A stretch of 64,000 nt of DNA. It comes from Strigamia acuminata. Its lineage: Eukaryota > Arthropoda > Chilopoda > Geophilomorpha > Linotaeniidae. The notes beneath the pieces are model-generated. The model worked only from the letters and a program-made list of their open reading frames with translations, had not been told where the DNA came from and did no database searches. Shown here in pieces: positions 11,701 to 23,700 of this stretch (positions within the stretch are counted from its first letter, which is position 1; each line of letters begins with the position of its first letter). The position numbers and the translations under genes are program-made. The DNA is taken from positions 20,515,060 to 20,579,059 of the forward strand of contig OX442314.1 in assembly GCA_949358305.1 (NCBI GenBank), read 5' to 3'.

Positions 11701-14700
11701 ATGATGTTCGAATTTCAGCACATCCACGTGCAGGGTCGCTTTTCTTGATTTTCTTGATTTTCAGCCATCTTGATTTTCACATAGTGATCAAAGCACGTTG
11801 CAACAACACTTCTACATGATTCTGATGTAAAACTCGGTATCGATTGTGTTTAAATTCCCTGACATGTATTTTTTAGACGGAACCGCTATTTTTTGGCTGT
11901 ATTTGAGCACTCTAATGCGGCGGTGGTATTTCATTTCCCGGACATGGGTCAGAACGGAAATCTGCTGTTTTTTTGGTCTTATTTTTTCTATGTTGTCTTG
12001 ATACAACAACAGTAAATGAAGTTGATCCAATAGTTTAAAGTCATTCAAAGTTATATAACATCCTGATTTGTTTGTTTTCTAAAAATCAAGAAAATCGGAT
12101 TTCCGAAATCCATTTAAGATTGAATGCACCTAATATAATTTTACTTTTGTAGTTTGGTTGCTCGAGTGACAAAATTGATATTTTAAAATTAGATTATGAC
12201 GTTGTCATTTCTCATTTGTACACGAATAATTGGGTTTGAATCTTTGTGGATAGATTGGACAAGCTTGAAACCGAATCAAGTGTGGGTACCAAGAGTGAGA
12301 TTGAAATTTTTTGCCGAAGATGCTTATCAGTTTGCTAATCGCATTCTTGCTGCTGTGGCTGCGAGAAATACAGCGGAGCAATTAATCCGATATTGGCTTT
12401 GTGTAGACGGGATGCCAACAGAGGGCATGAGTTGCATGGACGAGCAAATGATAGAAAGAATTATTAAATGGTCAACTAATGATAATTTAAAGAAGACCTG
12501 GAAAGAGTAATCAGCGTTAAAAAATTCATAAAATGTGTTGTTGCTGTTTAATTCGAATTACATAATGATTGCGCCGAATATTTTGGTTAATTTTAAGTTT
12601 AATTTAAGTTTACTTTAAGTTTTCAGAAATATTTGGTGATTTATCTGCGTGAAGCGAAGTTAAGTTATCAGAAATGTATGAACAGATTATTGTTTGATCA
12701 TGTATTGACTACTGATCCTGAATTAAAAGGAGCTGTAGAAATTATACCACCAAAACCAACATATGAAGTTGAATTTAAAGGTTAGACAGTTTTGTAGACT
12801 TTATGGAGTATAATCGATCTAAAAATATGTATCAGGTGTTCCTGATATGGCTCGATATTCATTTCCTTCTGTAAAAAGGAAATTTATATTTCGTTCATTC
12901 CTGGTGTTCAAAGAAGCTGTGTGGACAATGGCGAAAGTGCGAGAGGAGTGCAATAGACCCATGGATATGAATTTGTTTGTAACATCATCATCTAAAAGTG
13001 TGAAGTTAGAGGAGTTTGAATTAGTGCAAGCGCAGGCTACGCAACAGGTTTAAAATACACTTTAATTGCAATAATCTGAAAGCATGTTTAGGAAGAAAAA
13101 AAATATTTTTATTAGGTGCACTTATTTCTGAAGGATTCATGGGGTTCTAAAATTGTTATCACCATCCGAGGTTTCATTCAATATGTAGGTAAAGGTTGGT
13201 TCGACATGAATGAAACCAATTGGACCATCTATCAAATGTCAAAATTAAAAAAGTTTTTAAAAGTGGTGAAATTTATGATGCAAGTAAGCTTATTTAAATT
13301 TATTTTGAAACATTATTATTTTTTTATTGGAATTTCTTATTAGGATAGTCTTCGGTATCTTGTGATGGATTCGCTAAGAGCTTTTGTTCAATTAATTACG
13401 GATGCTGCAAAAGATACTTTACATCTTACAGAAAAATTCGAATGGGGATCTGATTTAAAGACAAGTCCTTTTAAGTAAGATTTTATTTCATTTTATTTTA
13501 TTAAATTTAATTTCACTTGTAGGTATTTACCAGTGGGAATTCATTCCCTTGGCGAATGGAAATACAATGTAATAACAAGGACTGTAGTGGAAGTAAAATA
13601 TTCTGCAAAATTTAAAATGTGATCACTAAACACAGTTGTCTGTGTTTGTCTTCTCAATTTCAGTAATAACAGATTGCAAACAAATCATGTTTTATTGCTT
13701 AAATGTCGTGCGCATGCCCACTGCGACTGAAAACGACTAGTTCGTCGCAAATGCATCATCTTGTATAAGAGATGCATTTAAAAGGAAGCATGAGACATTT
13801 ACATCATGCTGTTATTTCCATGACACTGCACGTTTATGACTATTTTTAAAAACTACACTGTTATCCAAAAGTTTAATTAAAAAAAATTCTTCCAGGGAAT
13901 GAAACATTAAAAAAGTAAATCACCTCGTGAAATTACCGGTATAGAGTTTGTGCTTTCTAGCATCTAGTTTCCAGTTGAACGTGTCTTGGGTGTATTGAAT
14001 TAACACTGCGCAGAGTAAAACATTTCATTTAAGAAAATAGTGGTTGAATAAAACTATCCTTTATTGTTTGTGTAAACATTAAATGACACGCCGTTAGTTT
14101 AGTTAAGGGCTTCAGGTGCTTTTTACAATTAAAGCCGAATGATTTGTGCATCATTTAATAATTACATACAAATCGTGCAATATTTGGGACATGGACATTT
14201 GTGAGTTCGGTTTTTGCACAAGTATAATAAACCAATAAAAATTCATAAAACGTTCTAACAATATGTTAAAACACTTACCGGTAGTAGCACAGGTCCACAA
14301 TAAATTTCATGCCACTCTTGCAAAGTATGATTATACTTATCATAAGACGCATTTCCAATATAAATAGGAAAAAATTATTTTTATATGCATTTCCATAACA
14401 ACTAGAAGAAAATCGTTTTGGACGCATTTACACTAATACACAATAAAAGCTGTTTTCTACGGCAAGGTATGGATTGAAGGGTTGTTGGACATCGGAATTT
14501 CCGGATAATTGAGGGGATGATAAAGCTATAAAAAACAATTTATGCGCACAAGGTTTTCTTCAAATTCATTGTCAGCCATTCACTCTTGCCCTGTGTTAAG
14601 CGACAGTGGTGGGCCGGTACAGCCCCAAAAGAACCGAGTTTTTACGGCAAATCTCGCAAATTTTAAAATTTTTGCATAATTTATGATGATTTTTATGAAA

Positions 14701-17700
14701 ATAATATTTCTACATGTACCATTAACCATTTATTTATTTTTTATTTTTTATGCACAGACCGAAAAGAAACCCTTTGTTCGTGTTAGATCTCATTATTGAT
14801 ACCACTGGCATACGATACGGGACTGAAATTGATACTTTCCTAACTGTATTTCTCAGCTTGTTTACCAGAGGAGTAAATGCAGTCAGCATAGTGGAAGAAG
14901 TTGAAAGGGTAAATAAATTCGATTATAAGTACGTCAAATAAGAAAAGATTATGGGCTTGGTAGTTTGCATAAGTAAACGAATAATGTAGATTTTTGCATC
15001 CGTATTACGACTCATCTCCCATCTTCATAGCGAACAAACATTTTTTTTTAAAATTAAGAATTTCTTCTAGTTTGTAATGACTTCCCTTTACTGGCACGAA
15101 GCTACAACGTTGAATACAGTTGGAATTAAGGATCCAGAAGTGAAGGAAATGAAGAGAGCCTTAAAACGTGCTGTTTCTCAGTCTATCATACCACTGAAAG
15201 CGTTCAGCCAAGAGTTTCAGCAGTTTTTACCATTAGCGAGGAGGGAATTATCGCAGTATATTAAGTAAAGAAACATTAGATATTATATTCGATCTACGGT
15301 TACAGATTTTAACTGTATTATTTTTTAGTGATTACAATGAGAACGTAGAATCTAATTTGCTGGACGTTAAAAGGGAAATTGACAGGTTGCTTTCATATAA
15401 GTCACAACTAGAACAAAGATTACCTAGTTCTATAATAATTGGACCATATTTAATTCAACTCGAAAATACGAGACAATATCTGTTTAAAAAATGCAAGGCG
15501 TTATCAGAAGGACTGCTAGATTTTATAATAAAAACTATTAAGAGTAACGTGGATGAGGTATGGAGATGGAAAAGTATTTTGTGGAAAATGACGTTATTTT
15601 GCGGGCAAATGGCGGACAACAAACATCCCGCATTTACATTTTGGGCAAACGTTATAACTATAGTTCAATTTTATTTAACGTTTGATTTAAAAATAATATC
15701 TAAAAATACAATAAATAATTTTTAGGCATTATTTTTAAATCAAACGTTAATTAAAATTGAACTATAATGATAACATTTTAAAATTTTTTTTGGATTTTAA
15801 AAAAATGGCGGATGTGAAGTCCCGTACTGATCGTACTATGATAGTCTGAACTAATTGGGAGACTAAATGTTCGTAAAACCGATTTGTTCGCCTAATCACA
15901 AGCATGTTTGGCGGTGAAAGTTAATAATGTTTTAATTGATTTTTAGATTACCAATGAATATAAAGCTCTAAGTCTAAAGCTCCGAGAAAAACCACGATCT
16001 TTAGAAAACATAAATGAAATAAAAGATTGGATGAGGTCAGTTCCAGGAATCGTAATGCAACTAACGAACCAAGCAAAAACAGTCCTATTAGATTTCGCAA
16101 TCCCAGAGAGTTACTTTTACGTATTATCTGACGACGATTTCAGAGAAAAGTAAATACGATATAAAAAAAAAACAACTAAATAAATAAATAAGCACTAAAA
16201 ATTGAATTATTATTAGAGGAAGTTTGAAACTTTGGCCGATACAAATCGAAAAACAATTAGAATTCTGCAGAAAGATGTTGGTCGATGAAGAAGAAAAATT
16301 CGCGAGACTTCTTGTATTAGATCAATCAAATTTGAAAGAAAGACTGGAAAACCTAATGGTAGGAAAAATGTAAATATTATTTTAACGTTTTGTGATTATT
16401 TTTGTGTTTGTTTAGCTTACAATTGGTAACTTAAACATGTGTTCAGACTTAACCAAAGCTAACGAATATGCGAATGACGTGCGAAAAATCATGAAAAGTC
16501 TAAAGGAATGCCAGGATTTGTCACTGGTGTATAATAAACGCGAAATAATAATTGGAGTGCCAATAACCAGCTACGCTATGATACCCAAAATGAATAAGTT
16601 GTTCGAACCGTACAAACAACTTTGGCTGACAGCATCTGATTGGCTTAAGTGGTACGATGGTTGGATGAATGATTCTATCGTGACTATCGATCCGGAAGCA
16701 TTGGAAAAAAATGTAAACGACGCAATTAAGGGAATATCGAAGCTGCTTAAAATATTTTCTGAACTTCCAAGTAAGTATACGGTATTTAAAATCTTTTTGT
16801 TTTTCTTGGTTTTTCTATTTCTTCCGATAATTACGGCCTTGGGGAATTGAAAATTTTGGTTATAATCACTGCAGGATTCATTTTCTCATGTGTTCTTTGG
16901 AATTAATCTTTTCTTTTTTACCCTTTTGTTATTGTTTACTTTTTGGCTGATGTTATTGTATGTTTGGAATTTGTAGATTAAACTTTTTCTGTCAACATTA
17001 CTTCTGCAAGCAGTTTTTGAGAAACCCTAGTGTATTTAAAAAATACATACCGGTAATCAAAATGTATGTTGATTCGATAGAAGTCTAATTAGAAATTCCA
17101 TGGGGCAAGATATTAATTAGGCCCTACATTTTACAAGTGTTTACGTGGGAAAACTAATAAAATTGCTTGGATGATGTTTTGGGCTCAGTTTGGGATTTAT
17201 CGACGGAATTTGTTCTTTAAAAAGCTCTTTTAAATGCACACGTGTAGGCGAATTTAAATGAACATATGCCTAGAGCATAACTCGCTCGAATAGCATAACA
17301 AATTTTGAATTGCAAATTTAAATTTTTTTTTTATATATATAAAATATTTAATTTGTCATTTTTTGAAGAGAATTATCAAAGGGCCTCGAAGCCCAGAGGT
17401 TATCGTGTTAGAAACAAAAAATTGGTGGGTAACTTAAAGATTTAGGCTTTGCTGTAATGTAAATAATAAATAATAAAAACTCCATTTTTTGTGGATTTAC
17501 GGATTTAATGTATAGGGACCCCACAGTTGAGACTGTTCTGAGCGCCGTCTCAAATCCCAAGGGCTCTGTGAATAATGAATATATTTGTTTTTTTTTATTT
17601 AATATAGATATATGTGTGATTATTACGGAATTAAAGGAACAAATGGAAAAATTTCAACCCAAAGTTCCAGTTATACAAGCACTTCGGAATCCTGGAATGA

Positions 17701-20700
17701 GACCAAGACATTGGGATGAAGTAAGTATTTACCTTGAGAGACATAAATGGCATCATTAAATGAGTATTCTATAATAAATTTTTTTTATGGTATTACATCT
17801 GAGCATGAAGTTGCTTGTTAAGTGGCATCTGTCACAGCTCAGCTACTTCAAATTGTTATTGCTTTAATGCTTTAATTTTTTCATTTTTAACATTAATTTT
17901 TTATTTTTTTTTTTTAGATTTCGGAGAAGATGGGTTTCAAAGTAAGTCCAAAACCAAATATATCATTTGCAAAGTATGTTGAAATGGGGCTCGACGAACA
18001 TATGGACTTCATGGCTAAAATTGGTGATGCAGCAACTAAAGAATTTCAGATTGAAGTTGTACGTTTTCTTTACTGAAGAAAATTTAATCTTTTAAGTTGA
18101 AAATTGAATTTTTAGGACCTAGAAAAAATGGAAGCTTTATGGCTTGGTCAATCACTTTCTATTATTCCCTACAAGATGAGCGGCACTTACACGATGAAAA
18201 TATCGGAAGAAAATCAACAAATGTTGGATGATCAGATCGTTAATACTCAGAGTATCACCTTCTCGCCGCATAAAAAGCCGTTCGAAGAAAAGTTGAATAT
18301 GTGGGAATCTAAATTGAAGTTAATTCAAGTAAGTGTTTTCCGATTTCAGCGAATTTGCATAGTAAATAATGATTAGGATATAAGATAATGTTATGCTTTG
18401 TCTTGTTGGCAAATTGCCATGCAGCATTATTGGAGGGTGTTGTGTGCGTGTGTGGCCTTAATTATGCTTATCACATGTAGTATCCAAATGGGGAGCACGT
18501 GACTTTCCACTTGAAAATTAAGTTCGGTCAAGTCATAACGGCAAAAAGTCACGGAAATTCCAAATTATTTGAGTGATGGATCACCATAGGGCTACTGCAT
18601 AAGTTTCTCAAGTTTATTCCCAGAATTTGGAATGGAGACAATGATAAATATTTTTTAATTATCCGATTGTCTTATTGTGGCCAGTGTTGCATGCATTGCT
18701 GCACCTTGGTCCTTTGTTGTAGATATTTAATTGTAGATATTTAGCCAAAAAAGGAACTAGCTACTACCCGTTGTCGTTACTTCTTGGTGAACTATATGTA
18801 GTTATCGTTACCCAGTGCAACACTGGTTGTGGCACTGCGATGCTTTTTTTCCGCGATTACCCTTGACAAATATAGAAAAAAGAGGCTGAAACGAATTTTC
18901 TACTAAAAGGTTTGTGCAATGGTAAAAAAACTATTGCACAAACCTTTTAGTGGGAAATTTGTTGGGTTAGAATTCTAACAGCGAGACAATGTATTTGAAA
19001 CTACATTTGATTGAAATATATTTTTCTAGCTAGGAAATAACAGACAGAAACTATGTTAGCAAAATATATCAGTTTGAATGTTGCTCGTTGTGGCTTAATA
19101 AACTAATTAATCTTGTGAGCCTCAAAAGGGGATTTTGAAAGGAAATGCAAGTAATAGGTTAGAATGTTCGATCCAGAACGATCAGTTTTATTGCAAGTTG
19201 CAATAAAATATACAAAGGATAATGATGTGGAGCCAGGGTAATTCTTCCATCACACCAGGAATGATTAAAGGTCAAGTGCACTGACGAGGGGAACACATGT
19301 ATAAGATACTCACAGATTGTTGTAATAATAAACATGGAGAATTGTTATATCGTGCTGAATGAGACCCTAAAATAATTTCATTCCATAAACAGCCAACAAT
19401 GCAAACAATGAGCTCAAAGTTTGCACTATTTTGTCTGTGTATGCATCCAATCTGAGCAATCAGGCCTAGTGTATGAATACTGTAAACAACAGTTGCTAGG
19501 TAAAAAATAGTTCCAAGATCCAAATTCAATTTTATCATTTGAGATTCAATGATGTCATTTCCTCATTTGATATCACATGACATATGACATCAGAACTTTG
19601 TTCACCAACATGACTGTCTTCATGAACACAATAATAGTTTGTAGTGGTGGTTCAGTGGTTAAGGCAATGGACTACCGTCTTCCCTCGAATATAACGTCAT
19701 GACGTTGTGTTCGAATACAACGACATCTGACGTTTTATTCGAACACTACGTCATGACGTTATATTCGTACTTTTTCATGCAACTTTTGAAAAATCAGAAA
19801 AATCAGAAATTGAGCATGTAAATTGGACAATTCGTGCCAAATTTGTTTTACAATACGTGTCAAATTCGTGTACAATTTGTTTTACAATTCGTGTCCAATT
19901 CGTTTTACAATTCGTGTCCAATTCGTTTTACAATTCGTGTCCAATTCGTTTTACAATTCGTGTCCAATTCGTGTATAATTCGCAGGGCCGTGCCGACCTA
20001 CGAGGCGAAGAGGCGGCCGCCAGGTGGCCATGCCTTGGTAAATTTACATACCACGGCATGGCCACCTGGCGGCCGCCTCATAGGTCGACACGGCCTTGTT
20101 AATTTGTGTTTAATTCGTATCCAATTCGTGTCCAATTCTTGTCAAAATTCGTGTCGAATTCGTTTTTTCGGCATTGCGCCCGTTAAAAGCGCACCTGCAA
20201 TGCTTCCCGGCATCGCACCCGTCAATGCACTCGAATATAACGTCATGACGTTGTATTCTAATACAACGTCATGACGTTATATTGGAAGTGACGTTATATT
20301 CGAAAAATCGCTAAAACTTTCGAAAACAGTGATTTTCGAAAAAACTTGAATATAACGTCATGACGTTATGTTCGAGGGAAGACGGTAGGAATCTTTCCAC
20401 ACAAATTCAAATCCTGCTGTCTGTGAAAATTTTTTACTTTTATTTTTTAATTTTTTTTAGCAGTAATTTTAATGTTTGTAATTTTATGTTTGTTAAAAAA
20501 TTAAAATTAATTAATTAAAGTTTTCATTAAAGAAATGTAACAAATGGAAAAGCTGTTCTTATTTGAAGAAATACGGTATATCAAAGGGAATTTGGTTACC
20601 AAATTCACTGTACAAATACTGTAGAAAAAATAGCACTCCTTTTGTCTCAAATTATGGTATACATTTCTCTAAATAATTCTCGATTATCATTGACTTCGTA

Positions 20701-23700
20701 CCTATATTTCGAAGACATTTTAACTGAACATCTTTCAAAATTAAGTGCACTTGCTGATCAATTGATGGCATTATGGATAATTAGGTCAATCCTTCCGTTA
20801 GTTGAATCTTCTCAAATGCACTCAAAATTAAGTGACACCTACCGTGTGCTTAAAATAAAGTGAAAATGAATTTGGAAAATGACAAAATTGAAGCAATTAA
20901 CTGATAATCAGCAAAATTATATACTACTGCTCTTGCTGAAACAAAGCAATGTTAGGAATAAGTTGAGTCGTGGCACTGTTAATGAAATTGCAAGCAAAGT
21001 TGAAGTTAATCGTTTACGAATTTGGCGAGAAGTTAATAAACACTACAATGAAGGATATAATCGTGCAATGTGTCTTCAAATAAAAATACCGTATTTTACC
21101 GAGTAAGAGCTGTGGCTCTTATTTAAAACTGCTACTTTCATTTACGCTTATTAATGAAGGGCGGCTCTTATTTTAAATAGTGGCCGATATCCAATGTTAC
21201 GTTCATTGAACGTATATAGTCGCGGCTATTACTCGAGGGCGTCTCTTATATCAAATCGTCTCTCTCGGTCGCGGTTCCTATTTTAGGGCTACTCTTAATC
21301 GGTAAAATACGGTAAATGTGGTATGGACGATGGAGCCTGTGATGATAGCAAAGTCAAATTACAAAATATTTAGTGCTATAATCAATAAAAGTTACTGTTA
21401 TTATTCTTATTGTTTACTCTGTATTGTTTACTCTGTATTATTTATTGTTTATTTATAATTTAAGTTAATTATGTTAATTTTGTATTTTTATATTGATAAA
21501 TATCACACAAAGCTGCAAATGTATACCATAATTTGGGACAAATAATATCAGGTCCCATAATTTGGGACAGAGGGAATAATAAATACTGTGTATTGCAGGA
21601 AGTTCTTGAAGAATGGATAAAAGCGCAAAGGTCCTGGCTATACTTAGAACCTATTTTCAGTTCGGAGGATATTATTCGTCAACTGCCATTAGAGTCAAAA
21701 AAATATCAGCAGATGGAGCGACATTGGAGAAGAATTTTATCTGCAGCTAATAAAGATTCTAATGTATTTTGCAAGGATTTATTGCTCTAACTGCTTTTAT
21801 CTTACTTACTTTCTGTTCTTAAGATAATGAATATTTGTCCCGATCCTATGTTATTGAACAACTTTCGAGAATGTAACACTTTATTAGAGCAAATTCAGAA
21901 AGGTTTAAGTGAATATCTCGAGACAAAACGATCCGGGTTTCCTCGTTTTTATTTTTTGAGCGATGATGAACTTTTGGAAATATTATCTCAAACTAGAGAT
22001 CCAAGAGCTATTCAACCGTACCTCCGAAAGTGTTTTGAAAGCTTTTTTAAAGTAAAAAGAAAAAAAATTAATCAAAAAATTAATTAACTTTAAAAACTTG
22101 CACCACCAGATTGAGTTTGCGCCTGATCTCAAAATGGTGCACATAATGTCATTCGAAGGAGAAATTGTTCCATTTACTAAAGATCTGTACCCTGTAGGCG
22201 AGGTGGAAGAGTGGTTGACGAGAATTGAAGACGCTACATACGAAACTATACGTGATGTAATTGATGCTGCAATTAAGAATTACGTCGTTGTAAGAGCAAT
22301 ATCTTTTTTTTTAATTAAAAGTGAACTGTTTGATGCTATTTTTCTTTTGTGGTTTTAGAAACCCCGTAAAAAGTTTGTTCTTTCATGGCCTGGACAAGTG
22401 GTTATTGCAACCTGTCAAAATTATTGGACAACTGAAGTTGAAGATGCTTTAACTGAATGTGTTTTGGACGATTATTTTCAACATATGCTTTTACAGGTTT
22501 GCTCTTGAAATTATCATATTTTAAATTAAAGTAAGGGGACATATTTTGCAATATGCAGTAACACTAGCAATTAAAAAATTAGTGGTTTTGTTTTAAAAAA
22601 ATAGTCTTTGAAAGTAGCGCACTAAATTGCAGTGCTGTAATTAAAGGGAAATTACCTGAAGAAACAGTCGGGGATAGAAGACATTTAATGTTTTATTCAT
22701 GGCTTCTTGTTACATTTTGTAGATTTAAACTTCGCTTAGTGTGATTTAATTTGTTATTTATTATTTACTAGTTATTTATTAATTTATTTATTGCAATTTC
22801 AAGTTGAGAAAACTTTGGATATTCATGTAAACCAAAGTTGTAATGCTTTCACTTTAATTTATTTTTCTTGAGGAGTTGGGTTGGGGTTAATGCTCCAGCA
22901 CAAAAGAATGTTTTTCTAATTTTTAGGAAGAAACATTTCATAACAATTCGCTACGATGCTTTAACTCTGGCAGCACCAACCTATAAAAGTTCCGACCCGC
23001 CCAGCCCGGGTCATTTTGAACAAAAGGAAAAAAAAAATATCAGAATTTATGTTGGAATTTAACAATTTTTTTATTTGTGGTCTAGAGTATGTGAAAAATA
23101 ATGAAAATAGAATTCGAAAGCAATAGATAAACAAAGGAATCGGAGCAGAAAAATAATTTTTTTAAAGAATTTATATATTTATGATTTATTATAAAGTTCT
23201 GAAAAAAAACCATCAGTGCGATGAATTTTGGTGTCAAAATTGACCCTAGGTTGGGGCGGGAAGTGTGTGGAAAACTAATTTAATTCATTCAATTCTAAAT
23301 TACGTGATTGAATTTGTTTGTTATCGTATTCTAATTACTTGGTAATTAAAGCACTTAAATTTAGTCAAGTTAAATTCATGGACGTCTGACTTCAGCTTTA
23401 AAAATCAATCAATGAAAAGTTCGTGAGTTATTGTTTTCAAATGAGGCTGGGGATAAAAGTTTGAATTTACACGTTTTTCTCACATTACCCAATGGGCGCT
23501 TACACTCACTGGCACTGTGAATGGGAATAAGTGAAAATTTATTTTTATTGTTTGCTTGGTTCTTTCTACTTGGCGTTGTGCCAAGACTAAAATTTTTGTC
23601 ATTTGCTTGGCAATCTTACAACTGGTACCTCTATGAGTCAGAATTTAAACCTGTAAAGCAGAACTACACACACAATTATTTATTATTTTTGAACACGAAA

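Larger units (their letters stand above)
19641..20440 (+). repeat. tRNA-derived SINE, split by a DNA element
   Basis: An A-box-like TGGTTCAGTGG (19648-19658) lies left of the inserted element and a B-box-like AATTCAAATCC (20404-20414) right of it. Removing the insert and one TA puts the boxes 43 bp apart, the spacing of a tRNA. The 5' acceptor bases do not pair with the bases after the T arm, so this is a tRNA-like SINE head rather than a working tRNA. An A/T-rich tail follows. Confidence 0.65.

Noticed and set aside
12196-12253. ATG-started open frame before exon 7
   Set aside because: It cannot join exon 6 in phase; the AG at 12252-12253 does, giving DWTSLKP.
15558-15725. Open frame continuing past exon 15
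   Set aside because: GT donor at 15558, foldback repeat within, and exon 16 joins in phase from 15947.
17508-17607. Open frame upstream of exon 19 ([12 protein letters not shown])
   Set aside because: Exon 18 ends one base into a codon; only the acceptor before 17608 gives the right phase and protein continuity.
19641-20440. A working tRNA gene
   Set aside because: Acceptor-stem ends do not pair and the A and B boxes are now separated by a 711-bp insert.
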